Below, in pieces: positions 16,007-24,193 of a stretch of DNA of 46,411 bases. The notes beneath the pieces were generated by a model that did not search any database, was not told where the DNA came from, and saw nothing but the letters and a program-made list of their open reading frames with translations. The position numbers and the translations under genes were made by a program. This stretch comes from Desulfuribacillus alkaliarsenatis. Lineage in GTDB: Bacteria; Bacillota; Bacilli; Desulfuribacillales; Desulfuribacillaceae. Location: NCBI RefSeq assembly GCF_001730225.1, contig NZ_MIJE01000005.1:1-46411 (forward strand), written 5' to 3'. Numbering within the stretch: the stretch's first letter is position 1; each line of letters begins with the position of its first letter.

Positions 16007-17875
16007 ATGGAAACTAAAGTTAATAATGTTGTGTTTGAAAGTAATATTATTGAGTATGAAAAAAAATATGGTGCTTTTTCTTCTTTGGCAGAGAATAATA
16101 AAAATGGTTTCCAAGAGGTTACTGCGGTGACCACGAAAGATGGTAATTTTACAATAAAAATAATTGATGACAACAAAACTTTGTACACTAATAGTAAATA
16201 TGGACCGATTAATGAAGCGCAAAGATTTGTTGAACAGTTGAAGGATTATGATAATAAAACTCTATTTATAATTTATGGATTATCTCTTGGATATCATATC
16301 GCTTGTTTACAAAAAGCATTAAAAAACAAAAATAATGTAATTATTATTATTGAACCTAGTATTAGTGTTTTTAGAGTAGCACTTGAATCTATCGATATGA
16401 GAAATATTATTAATGATAAACATGTTATTTTAAGTGTCGGTGACGATATTAGGGAATTTCGCAAAATATTATCAGTATGTATAAATGTTAGTACGTTAAA
16501 TAATTTTCAATTTCATTGTTACTCTCAGTACGATAGGATTTTTCGTGAATACTACCTGGAAATTACTGAAGAAATAAAAAAAGCTATTGCTGAGCTAAGG
16601 GTTCAAGTAAGCACTATTAAACATTTTGCATTTGATTTTAATAGAAACTTTTTGAATAATTTCCCATACCTAATTAATAATTATAAAATTCAAGCTTTAA
16701 AAGATAAATTTAATAAGATTCCCGCTATTATTGTATCCGCTGGACCTTCGTTAGATAAAAACATTGAATATTTAAAAGGTTTAAAAGATAAAGCATTGAT
16801 TATTACTGGGGGCAGAACTCTTAATGTCCTTATGAGTAAAGGGATAGTGCCAGATTTAGTTGTATCAATAGATCCAGGAAAAGGTGCTTGGTGGATTGTT
16901 AAGGACAGGGCCGAACATGATATCCCTCTTATAACAACAGTTATATCTAATGATCGAGTTATTAAAGAACATAAAGGAAAAAAAATATTTATTAACACAA
17001 TTGAATATATAGAGCTTATTGAACATTTAACTGGCCAAGTAATTGAGCGATTGCCACAGGGTGGCTCTGTCGCTAATATGTGTTTAAGTGTATCTCACTA
17101 TATGGGTTGTGATCCTATTATTTTTGTGGGACAAGATTTGTCTTTTACAGATGGATTGATACATGCGAATAGTTCCAAGAACACTCACAAAGATAATGAG
17201 GTCAAGCAAGTGGATTTGAAGGTTCCTGGAATATATGGCGGAGAAGTAGATACCAGCTGGCAGTTGTATACATTTTTAAAATGGTTCGAAGATTTTATTC
17301 AAGCTCATTCAGAAAGAAAATATATAAATGCAACTCAAGGAGGGGCTAAAATTGTTGGATCTGATGTCAGGGATCTAGAAGAAGTGGTTGGATATTATTG
17401 CCGAAATACACATGATGTTACTGAGAAGTTTAATGAGGTTTTTTCAAGAAAAATAGATATGAATATAAGTGAAGTATATGATAAATTTTCTAAGATGAGT
17501 AAAGATAGTTTGAAATTTAGAGACAACGCAAAAGAGGCATTAAAGATTAACCAAGAACTATTGAACCATTATAATAAGCAAAGCAAAGCAAGCATTAACA
17601 AATCTATTAAAAGACTATCAAAGCTTGAAAAAGAAATGCTTAAAACAAGAGAAAACAACTTGGTTATAAATAAAATTATACACCCTGTATTAATTAAACT
17701 AGAAATAAGTAAAGATTATAAAGAGAAACCAAATGAGACGGACGCCCAAAAAATGGTGAGGTTATCTAAGTTTTCAATTGAACTATACAAAGGTATCATA
17801 AAAGCAATTGATGAAATGGAACAATTCATTAATGATAATCTAACTATTATAAAACAAAAAGCAAAGGAGAAGTAA
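16007..17875 (+). CDS. Maf-type flagellin glycosyltransferase (DUF115)
   Basis: Motility-associated factor proteins transfer nonulosonic acids from CMP-sugars to Ser/Thr of flagellin in the cytoplasm. The N-terminal part (residues 1-200) includes a Rossmann-like strand LFIIYGLSLGYHIACLQKAL. The DUF115/MptE-like core starts near residue 239 with PAIIVSAGPSLDKN and continues with GIVPDLVVSIDPGKG, PQGGSVANMC and PIIFVGQDLSFTDG. The C-terminal 180 residues are helical. The 622-aa length is typical. It follows the flagellin terminator by about 20 bases and is the first gene of the island. Confidence 0.93.
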   Translation: METKVNNVVFESNIIEYEKKYGAFSSLAENNKNGFQEVTAVTTKDGNFTIKIIDDNKTLYTNSKYGPINEAQRFVEQLKDYDNKTLFIIYGLSLGYHIACLQKALKNKNNVIIIIEPSISVFRVALESIDMRNIINDKHVILSVGDDIREFRKILSVCINVSTLNNFQFHCYSQYDRIFREYYLEITEEIKKAIAELRVQVSTIKHFAFDFNRNFLNNFPYLINNYKIQALKDKFNKIPAIIVSAGPSLDKNIEYLKGLKDKALIITGGRTLNVLMSKGIVPDLVVSIDPGKGAWWIVKDRAEHDIPLITTVISNDRVIKEHKGKKIFINTIEYIELIEHLTGQVIERLPQGGSVANMCLSVSHYMGCDPIIFVGQDLSFTDGLIHANSSKNTHKDNEVKQVDLKVPGIYGGEVDTSWQLYTFLKWFEDFIQAHSERKYINATQGGAKIVGSDVRDLEEVVGYYCRNTHDVTEKFNEVFSRKIDMNISEVYDKFSKMSKDSLKFRDNAKEALKINQELLNHYNKQSKASINKSIKRLSKLEKEMLKTRENNLVINKIIHPVLIKLEISKDYKEKPNETDAQKMVRLSKFSIELYKGIIKAIDEMEQFINDNLTIIKQKAKEK

Positions 17876-17876
17876 A

Positions 17877-18221
17877 ATGGATATTCGTCAACAACAAAAT
17901 GAGTTAATGGATTCTATAATAGACTATTTACCTAAATTAATTGTAGGAGTTTCAGATGCAGTTTCAAATTATCAAAGTGGACAAGAGGGAAAAGCTAACG
18001 AACTGATGATAGACATCGTTGATGGTTTAAAGTGGTTATCGGAAGCACTCACCTTAACTATCAGTATTCAAAAGGACCCTATAGATTTATCCGAGTTGCA
18101 TGAACATTTTAACGAAATGATATCAGCGTATGAAAACACAGACTATGTATTGTTAGGAGATATCTTAGAGTATGAGATTCTTCCAATTCTAGAAAAATGG
18201 AATGAAAAATTAGCTGTGTAA
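17877..18221 (+). CDS. Small helical protein between two Maf genes, function unknown
   Basis: I do not recognise this 114-aa protein. It is acidic and all-helical. It begins one base after the Maf stop and ends one base before the next Maf frame, so all three are translated together. Its last third (GDILEYEILPILEKWNEKL) resembles the end of the protein at 36383-36763 (ADYISSKIIPCYNDWKEQV), in both spacing and pattern. That suggests two related small chaperone- or adaptor-like proteins at either end of the island. A role in assisting Maf or flagellin is inference from position. Confidence 0.75.
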   Translation: MDIRQQQNELMDSIIDYLPKLIVGVSDAVSNYQSGQEGKANELMIDIVDGLKWLSEALTLTISIQKDPIDLSELHEHFNEMISAYENTDYVLLGDILEYEILPILEKWNEKLAV

Positions 18222-18234
18222 AATGGTGAGTATA

Positions 18235-21183
18235 ATGATGAACTTAGATAATAATCTTTCAGTTCTAAAAAGTAAAAATGAGCAATTGCATAATGAATTG
18301 ATAGGAGTAGCTAATCATAATAGTAGTTACCAACTAATAGAAACAAAAAACAAACAGCTTACTGTAAAACTGATATATAATGATGGACTTACTGAAAAAG
18401 AACAGCTGATTCATAGTAAATACAACCCTATACAAGAAGCTGAAAAGTTTGCTAATGCTTATGTATCTAATAAAAAAAGCTATATATTATACGGATTTGG
18501 CTTAGGGTATCATGTGGAAGCTTTGTTAAATGCTATTGATGTAAATAGCATATTATACGTAATTGATCTAGATATACAATTATTTAAAATTGCGTTATTA
18601 GCACGAGATTTTACAAAAATACTCTCAGATGACAGACTTAATTTACTTGTTTCTTCTAATGAGAAGAAGGTTGCCAACGATATTAAGCGCATATTAGATG
18701 AGGATGCTGAGTTCATTACTTACACACCTTCAGTAAATACAATTCCTTCAAAATTTTCATATTTTAAATTTATTCTTGAAGATTGGAAGATGCAGCAGAC
18801 TGTTACCGATAAATGGACTGGGATGCTACATGAAAACAGTTTATTAAATAAAGAAGTGGACTGTCCTAATGCAGGAGTGTTATTTGGCTCTTATCAGGAT
18901 GTCCCGATGGTTTTAGTCTCAGCAGGTCCTTCATTAAATAAAAATAAGCATCTTTTGAAATTTTTAAAGGGTAAATTTTTAATTTTTGCAGTAGGGAGCG
19001 CTTTAAAACCTTTATTGAAATCTGGGGTAAAACCAGATTATTTTTGCATAATCGACCCAAAACCATCGATATATAAGCAAATTGAAGGGTATGAGAGCTT
19101 AGATATTCCGTTAATCTTTTTAGATACAGCAAGTTCGAGTACTGTATTAAAGTACCAAGGGCCAAAATATAAAGTATATAACAAAGCAAAAAATCATGTA
19201 GAAGAACAATATATTATACACACGGGCGGCTCGGTGGCTACTGCAGTATTAGATTTAGGTATTAAGTTTGGATGTAATCCTATTATTTTTACTGGACAAG
19301 ATCTTGCTTACACAAACAATGAACATCATGCGGATGGCAAAATGTATAATCCAAATGCCAATGAAAAGATAAAAGAGCTGCCAAATATGAGGAGAATTGA
19401 AGGTCAAAATGGAGAAGTTTTAAATACTACGCTTGGATTACTAAGTTTTAAATATTGGATTGAAAACAAAATAAAAGCTAACCCAAGTATTTCTTTTTAT
19501 AATGCGACAGAAGGTGGGGCAATTATTGAAGGTGCAAAACATAGCACCCTTTTGCAAACGATTGAGCAAATCTATATAAATAATATAGAACAATGCATGC
19601 AAAAAATTCAAAGGGCTGACTCTGTGATTATTTTGCTTGGTATTGGCTTAGGTTTTGAATTAACACACATTTTGCAACACTCACCTAATAGTAATATCAT
19701 AATAATAGAGCCAGTAAAGGATAACATAAAAATAGCCATTGAATTTAATCAACAGATAGAGAAGCTGATAAGCAATAAAAATATAACGTTTTTAGCAAAC
19801 AAAGACATTAGAGAAATAGAAAAGAAAATCAAAGAATTTATAGATATCAAGAATAAAAATAATATTCATCTTATTAGATCAATTTCTATAGATGAAAATT
19901 ATAATAATACATTAAATGAAATAGAAAAAACAATTAATAAAAATATAAAAGAAATAGATATGCATCTTAACACTACAGAAACTTTATCTGAGCTTATATC
20001 TAATAATATAATGCAAAATTTACCTGAATTTAAAGCGAGTAAACACGATCTTAATATCTTGCTTGGGGCATATAAGGATAAGCCAGCAATTATAGTGTCA
20101 GCAGGCCCGTCTCTTGAAAAGAATATTCAAGAACTTAAAAATTATCGAGATAACGCAGTTATAATAGCAGGACCAAGAACTGTCAAACCTTTAATAGAAA
20201 ACGGAATCACACCACATATACTGTGTAATATGGATCCTAAAGATAGCATGTATGAACTGGTGAAGGATTATAGTATATCTGATATTCCATTAGTTACACT
20301 AATGCAAGGTAATCACAAGCTAGTAGCAGCTCACCAGGGTCAAAAAGTCTTTGTATTCGATGAATACTTGGAGCCTATAAAAGAGTTAATTAATGGTGAC
20401 AAGCCAATTAGTATTAATTTTGGTGGATCAGTTGCGACATTTTCGTTATCTGTCGCTGCAATAATGGAGTGCAATCCAATCATATTTATTGGACAAGACC
20501 TTGCGTATATTAGTGACAAAAAGCACGCCTTTGGAAACTCAAACATTGAAACACCAAAGGATGCAATATTAGCTAAAGATATTAATGGCGAAGATGTCTT
20601 GACTAGGGAAGATTGGCTGTATTTCAAAAAAAATATTGAAGGTCATATATCCAAAGCTTCAAACATTAAATTTATCAATGCCACAGAAGCTGGTCTCTAT
20701 ATAGAAGGGGCAGATCATTTAAGTTTAAAAGATACAATTCAAAATTACTGTAAAGTAGAATTTTACCCAGAAATCATACTAAAGAACATATTTATAGATG
20801 AGAACATTAAAGACGATAAACAAATACAAATCAAGCAAATCCTTATTAAAGTACAAAAGGTTAAAAAACACATTAAAGAAAACCATGATTTAGCCGAAGA
20901 TATATATAAGTATATTAAACATACTAAATGTCTAAATATAGATAAAGTATTAAAGAAGATGGATAATAACGACAAGCATATAGAGAATGAGCCAGTTGTT
21001 AACGCACTCATCCATTATCCTATACAGCTTGATTACATGCATATAACATTGAGCTATTCTGCGAAAAGTCAAGAAACACCTGAACAAGAACAAATACGTA
21101 TAGCGAGAAAAAATATAGCAATATATAAAGCAAAACTTAAAGCAATTGAGTATGTAGAAAGTGCTTTGCAACAACTTAAATAA
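18235..21183 (+). CDS. Tandem-duplicated Maf glycosyltransferase (two DUF115 modules)
   Basis: A 980-residue protein containing two full Maf modules. Module 1 has a Rossmann-like segment (YILYGFGLGYHVEALLNAI) and a DUF115 core (MVLVSAGPSLNKN, GVKPDYFCIIDP, TGGSVATAVLDLG, PIIFTGQDLAYT). Module 2 repeats the order: SVIILLGIGLGFELTHILQH near residue 462, then PAIIVSAGPSLEKN near 617, GITPHILCNMDP, FGGSVATFSLS and PIIFIGQDLAYI. ATG 18235 (or 18238) is preferred to ATG 18223, because GGTGAG at 18225-18230 is then a proper ribosome binding site. Usual Maf proteins have one module; two catalytic cores in one chain could add two sugars or serve two sites. Confidence 0.92.
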   Translation: MMNLDNNLSVLKSKNEQLHNELIGVANHNSSYQLIETKNKQLTVKLIYNDGLTEKEQLIHSKYNPIQEAEKFANAYVSNKKSYILYGFGLGYHVEALLNAIDVNSILYVIDLDIQLFKIALLARDFTKILSDDRLNLLVSSNEKKVANDIKRILDEDAEFITYTPSVNTIPSKFSYFKFILEDWKMQQTVTDKWTGMLHENSLLNKEVDCPNAGVLFGSYQDVPMVLVSAGPSLNKNKHLLKFLKGKFLIFAVGSALKPLLKSGVKPDYFCIIDPKPSIYKQIEGYESLDIPLIFLDTASSSTVLKYQGPKYKVYNKAKNHVEEQYIIHTGGSVATAVLDLGIKFGCNPIIFTGQDLAYTNNEHHADGKMYNPNANEKIKELPNMRRIEGQNGEVLNTTLGLLSFKYWIENKIKANPSISFYNATEGGAIIEGAKHSTLLQTIEQIYINNIEQCMQKIQRADSVIILLGIGLGFELTHILQHSPNSNIIIIEPVKDNIKIAIEFNQQIEKLISNKNITFLANKDIREIEKKIKEFIDIKNKNNIHLIRSISIDENYNNTLNEIEKTINKNIKEIDMHLNTTETLSELISNNIMQNLPEFKASKHDLNILLGAYKDKPAIIVSAGPSLEKNIQELKNYRDNAVIIAGPRTVKPLIENGITPHILCNMDPKDSMYELVKDYSISDIPLVTLMQGNHKLVAAHQGQKVFVFDEYLEPIKELINGDKPISINFGGSVATFSLSVAAIMECNPIIFIGQDLAYISDKKHAFGNSNIETPKDAILAKDINGEDVLTREDWLYFKKNIEGHISKASNIKFINATEAGLYIEGADHLSLKDTIQNYCKVEFYPEIILKNIFIDENIKDDKQIQIKQILIKVQKVKKHIKENHDLAEDIYKYIKHTKCLNIDKVLKKMDNNDKHIENEPVVNALIHYPIQLDYMHITLSYSAKSQETPEQEQIRIARKNIAIYKAKLKAIEYVESALQQLK

Positions 21184-21196
21184 GGAGCTGCATAAA

Positions 21197-22069
21197 ATGA
21201 TTAGATACGAAGAGCCTAAAATTATTGCTGAGATTGGATGTAATCATAAAGGTGATATTGAACTTGCTAAAGAAATGATAATGATAGCAAGTGTGTACTG
21301 TAAAGCTGACGTTGTAAAGTTTCAAAAACGGAATAATCGAGAACTGTTAAGCGAAGCACAATACAACGCTCCACATCCTAACCCTATTAATTCGTATGGT
21401 AAGACATATGGAGAACATCGGGAATTTTTGGAGTTTACGATAGAACAGAATCTGGAGATTAAGAAGTTTTGTGATGATTTAGGAGTTATATATAGTACAT
21501 CAGTCTGGGACTTGACGTCTGCAAAGGAAATCTCGTCAATTGAACCTAAAATGATAAAAATCCCATCGGCAATTAATAACCACTATCAGATGTTATCTTG
21601 GTTATGCGAAAATTATCAAGGGGAAATTCATATATCTACTGGCATGACTACAAAAGCAGAATTGGATGAGTTAATTGAATTTTTTGTAGAACGGGACCGA
21701 AATCATGATGTTGTATTATATAATTGCACATCAGGTTATCCAGTGCCACCAGAAGATGTAAGTTTATTGGAAATCGCATATCTTCGAGAAAAATATAGTG
21801 AAAAGGTTAAGTATATAGGTTTTTCAGGCCATCACTTAGGAATTGCATTAGATGTAGCAGCATATACCTTGGGGGCTACGTGGATAGAGCGTCATTTTAC
21901 CCTTGACCGCACTTGGAAAGGGACAGACCATTCAGCGTCTTTAGAGCCTGAAGACTTGAAGCTATTGATTAAAAATTTAAAAGAGACACATAAAGCCTTG
22001 AACTTTAAAAAGGAAGACATTCTAGATATAGAAAAAATACAACGAAACAAATTGAAGTATAAAGGATGA
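21197..22069 (+). CDS. NeuB-family nonulosonic acid synthase lacking the SAF domain
   Basis: TIM-barrel enzyme that condenses phosphoenolpyruvate with a hexose derivative to form a nine-carbon acid. Signatures are IIAEIGCNHKGDIELAKEMI (residues 9-28), VVKFQKRN, KIPSAINN, ISTGM, YNCTSGYPVPPEDV, IGFSGH and the final ERHFTLDRTWKGTDHSASLE. The chain stops at 291 aa, right after the barrel; standard NeuB/SpsE proteins run to about 340-350 aa with a C-terminal antifreeze-like (SAF) domain. ATG 21197 with TAAGGAGC upstream is the start. The substrate is not decided by the sequence; see the neighbouring phosphatase and isomerase for the KDN proposal. Confidence 0.9.
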   Translation: MIRYEEPKIIAEIGCNHKGDIELAKEMIMIASVYCKADVVKFQKRNNRELLSEAQYNAPHPNPINSYGKTYGEHREFLEFTIEQNLEIKKFCDDLGVIYSTSVWDLTSAKEISSIEPKMIKIPSAINNHYQMLSWLCENYQGEIHISTGMTTKAELDELIEFFVERDRNHDVVLYNCTSGYPVPPEDVSLLEIAYLREKYSEKVKYIGFSGHHLGIALDVAAYTLGATWIERHFTLDRTWKGTDHSASLEPEDLKLLIKNLKETHKALNFKKEDILDIEKIQRNKLKYKG

Positions 22070-22074
22070 AATAA

Positions 22075-23289
22075 ATGACTGACAAAACGGTAGCTTTCAT
22101 TCCTGTTAGAGGTGGAAGTAAATCAATTCCATATAAGAACATAAAAAATATATGCGGAAAGCCACTTGTTATATGGAGTATAGAGGCAGCCGTTAATTCT
22201 GAAAAAATAGATGAAGTTATCATTAGCACAGACAGTAATCTGATTGAAGAAACTATTTTATATTACTTTAAAACAATTAAAATAAAAAGTATTGATAAAA
22301 TCAAGATATTCAGAAGATCAGAAGCTAACGCAACAGACGAAGCGACTACAGAGTCTGCTATGCTTGAATATGCAATAATCAGTCAATTCAAGAAAATTGT
22401 TCTGATTCAGGCAACTAGTCCATTAATCACTACTGCTGATATTAATCGAGGCATTGAAAAATATAACACTAACCAATTCGATAGTATTTTATCATTAGTA
22501 CGTCAGAAGCGCTTTATATGGAATTTTGACGAAGAGACAGAACAGGCTGCACCAGCTAACTACAAAATAGAAAAACGACCAAGACGACAGGAGTTTTCTG
22601 GTTATTTGGTGGAAAATGGCGCATTATATATTACTTCGAGAAATCTATTAATAAACACGGGTCAGAGAATCTCGGGTAAGATCGGTTTTATAGAGATGCC
22701 AGAAGAAAGTTATTTTGAATTGGATGAACCAGCAGACTGGATAATAGTTGAAGAATTATTAAAACAAAGACAGCAACAAGATAATACAGATATTGCAGTT
22801 AATGCGAAGAAGATAAAATTATTTGCAATGGATTGTGACGGCGTATTAACGGACGCAGGTATGTATTATAGTCCAGAAGGAGATTTATTGAAAAAATTTA
22901 ATACAAAAGACGGAATGGGAATTGCTCGGCTTCATGATGCAGGGATTAAAACTGCAATTATTACAGGAGAAGATACTTCTATTGTAAAAAGAAGAGCAGA
23001 AAAATTAAAAATTAACGAATTACACTTAGGAATTAAGGATAAAGTAGCAGTTATGGAATCCATATGCAATAAATACGGATATAGTTTTGAAGAGATTGCC
23101 TATATAGGTGATGATATAAATGATTTACAACTGTTAGAAAAAGTAGGAATATCTTTTACTGTAGCTGATGGACATAATTCTCTAAAAGAAATCGTAGGTT
23201 ATCAAACACAAAACAAAGGTGGTCAAGGAGCTGTTAGAGAGGCTATTGATTTTATTTTAGAACATAGACTGTCAACAAAAATTGATTAG
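22075..23289 (+). CDS. CMP-nonulosonate synthetase fused to a KdsC-type HAD phosphatase
   Basis: The N-terminal domain (residues 1-230) is a NeuA-type cytidylyltransferase: VAFIPVRGGSKSIPYKNIKN, then TDEATTESAML and LIQATSPL. It would activate the nonulosonic acid as a CMP-sugar, the donor used by Maf. The C-terminal domain (about 245-395) is a KdsC-like C0 HAD phosphatase with nucleophile motif DCDGVLTD (D253, D255) and metal motif GDDINDLQLL (345-354). It would remove the 9-phosphate. This fusion points to a pathway through a 9-phosphorylated acid, as for KDN or Neu5Ac-9-P. It starts 5 bases after the synthase. Confidence 0.92.
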   Translation: MTDKTVAFIPVRGGSKSIPYKNIKNICGKPLVIWSIEAAVNSEKIDEVIISTDSNLIEETILYYFKTIKIKSIDKIKIFRRSEANATDEATTESAMLEYAIISQFKKIVLIQATSPLITTADINRGIEKYNTNQFDSILSLVRQKRFIWNFDEETEQAAPANYKIEKRPRRQEFSGYLVENGALYITSRNLLINTGQRISGKIGFIEMPEESYFELDEPADWIIVEELLKQRQQQDNTDIAVNAKKIKLFAMDCDGVLTDAGMYYSPEGDLLKKFNTKDGMGIARLHDAGIKTAIITGEDTSIVKRRAEKLKINELHLGIKDKVAVMESICNKYGYSFEEIAYIGDDINDLQLLEKVGISFTVADGHNSLKEIVGYQTQNKGGQGAVREAIDFILEHRLSTKID

Positions 23290-23299
23290 AGGTATCTAT

Positions 23300-24076
23300 A
23301 TGATGAATATGCATTTGTACACGATTTTTCCACATGAAACTATATATGATGCGTTAAGGACAATTGACGACAACAGAAAAGGGTTTGTTATTGTAATTGA
23401 TGTTGATTTTACTGTGTTGGGGATATTGACAGATGGAGATCTTCGACGTAGTTTTTTAGAAGGTAAACAAGTGCATGATCCAGTAAAATTTATATATAAT
23501 TCGGAATATGAGTATGTTAGGGAAGACTCTGAATTTGATGAAATAATAAAGAAATTTAAATCATCAAGAGTCAATTTTTTACCAATAGTAAATAGCGATA
23601 AGAGTCTTGTTAATATTATAACAAAAAAACAGTTTCATATATTATTGATGGAAGATATTTCGTTTGACTTGCAATACGATTTTATGTCACTAGATGAAGA
23701 GATGATTGAACATGAAATTTACGATAAGCCCTGGGGATTTTTTAAAACAACATTTTTAAACCCATATTCAAGGGCAAAAATCATAAAAATTAATCCTCTA
23801 GGAGAGCTCAGCTTGCAAGAGCATTCAAGGAGAGAGGAACACTGGGTTATTATTAAAGGAACAGGTGAGTTAATTATAGGGGATTCAAAAAAAGTCATGC
23901 AAGCTGGAGACTACATTTTTATTCCTAAGCAGTGCAAACATAAAATAACTAACATTTCAAGTACAGAGCCGTTAATGATTTCAGAAATACAATTAGGCGA
24001 ATATTTTGGTGAAGATGACATTATTCGATACGACGATAAGTATGGTCGTGTTTCTAATAATTCAGTAACGGTATAA
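23300..24076 (+). CDS. CBS-domain/cupin protein, predicted mannose-6-phosphate isomerase (type II)
   Basis: Residues 1-120 are a CBS pair (VIDVDFTVLGILTDGDLRRS is the clearest part). Residues 135-255 are the MannoseP_isomer cupin found at the C-terminus of ManC: KPWGFFKTTFLNP, LSLQEHSRREEHWVIIKGTG, DYIFIPKQCKHKITN, and the closing LGEYFGEDDIIRYDDKYGR. The enzyme interconverts fructose-6-P and mannose-6-P. ATG 23300 (or 23303) follows AGAGGT at 23288-23293, while the earlier TTG at 23282 overlaps the upstream stop. Beside a NeuB-like synthase and a HAD-fused CMP-synthetase it would supply Man-6-P, the precursor of KDN. CBS domains may bind a nucleotide and tune activity. Confidence 0.85.
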   Translation: MMNMHLYTIFPHETIYDALRTIDDNRKGFVIVIDVDFTVLGILTDGDLRRSFLEGKQVHDPVKFIYNSEYEYVREDSEFDEIIKKFKSSRVNFLPIVNSDKSLVNIITKKQFHILLMEDISFDLQYDFMSLDEEMIEHEIYDKPWGFFKTTFLNPYSRAKIIKINPLGELSLQEHSRREEHWVIIKGTGELIIGDSKKVMQAGDYIFIPKQCKHKITNISSTEPLMISEIQLGEYFGEDDIIRYDDKYGRVSNNSVTV

Positions 24077-24088
24077 GGGGAATTGAGT

Positions 24089-24151
24089 ATGAATGTGTTT
24101 TGTGTCATACCTGCACGTGGTTGAAGCAGCTATTAATGCTAAATGGACATG
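24089..24151 (+). pseudogene. Remnant of a second CMP-sugar cytidylyltransferase
   Basis: ATG 24089, behind AAGGGG, reads MNVFCVIPARG and then meets TGA at 24122. The bases right after the break, read one frame over, encode EAAINAKW. MNxxxVIPARGGSKGIP and SIEAAI(N)AK are consecutive landmarks at the start of NeuA/PseF-type enzymes. The fragment is therefore what remains after an internal deletion, and loss of the rest, of such a gene. Confidence 0.7.
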
Positions 24152-24193
24152 ATTTTTATATAACAGAATGTTTAATGAAAAGGAAACTATAAA

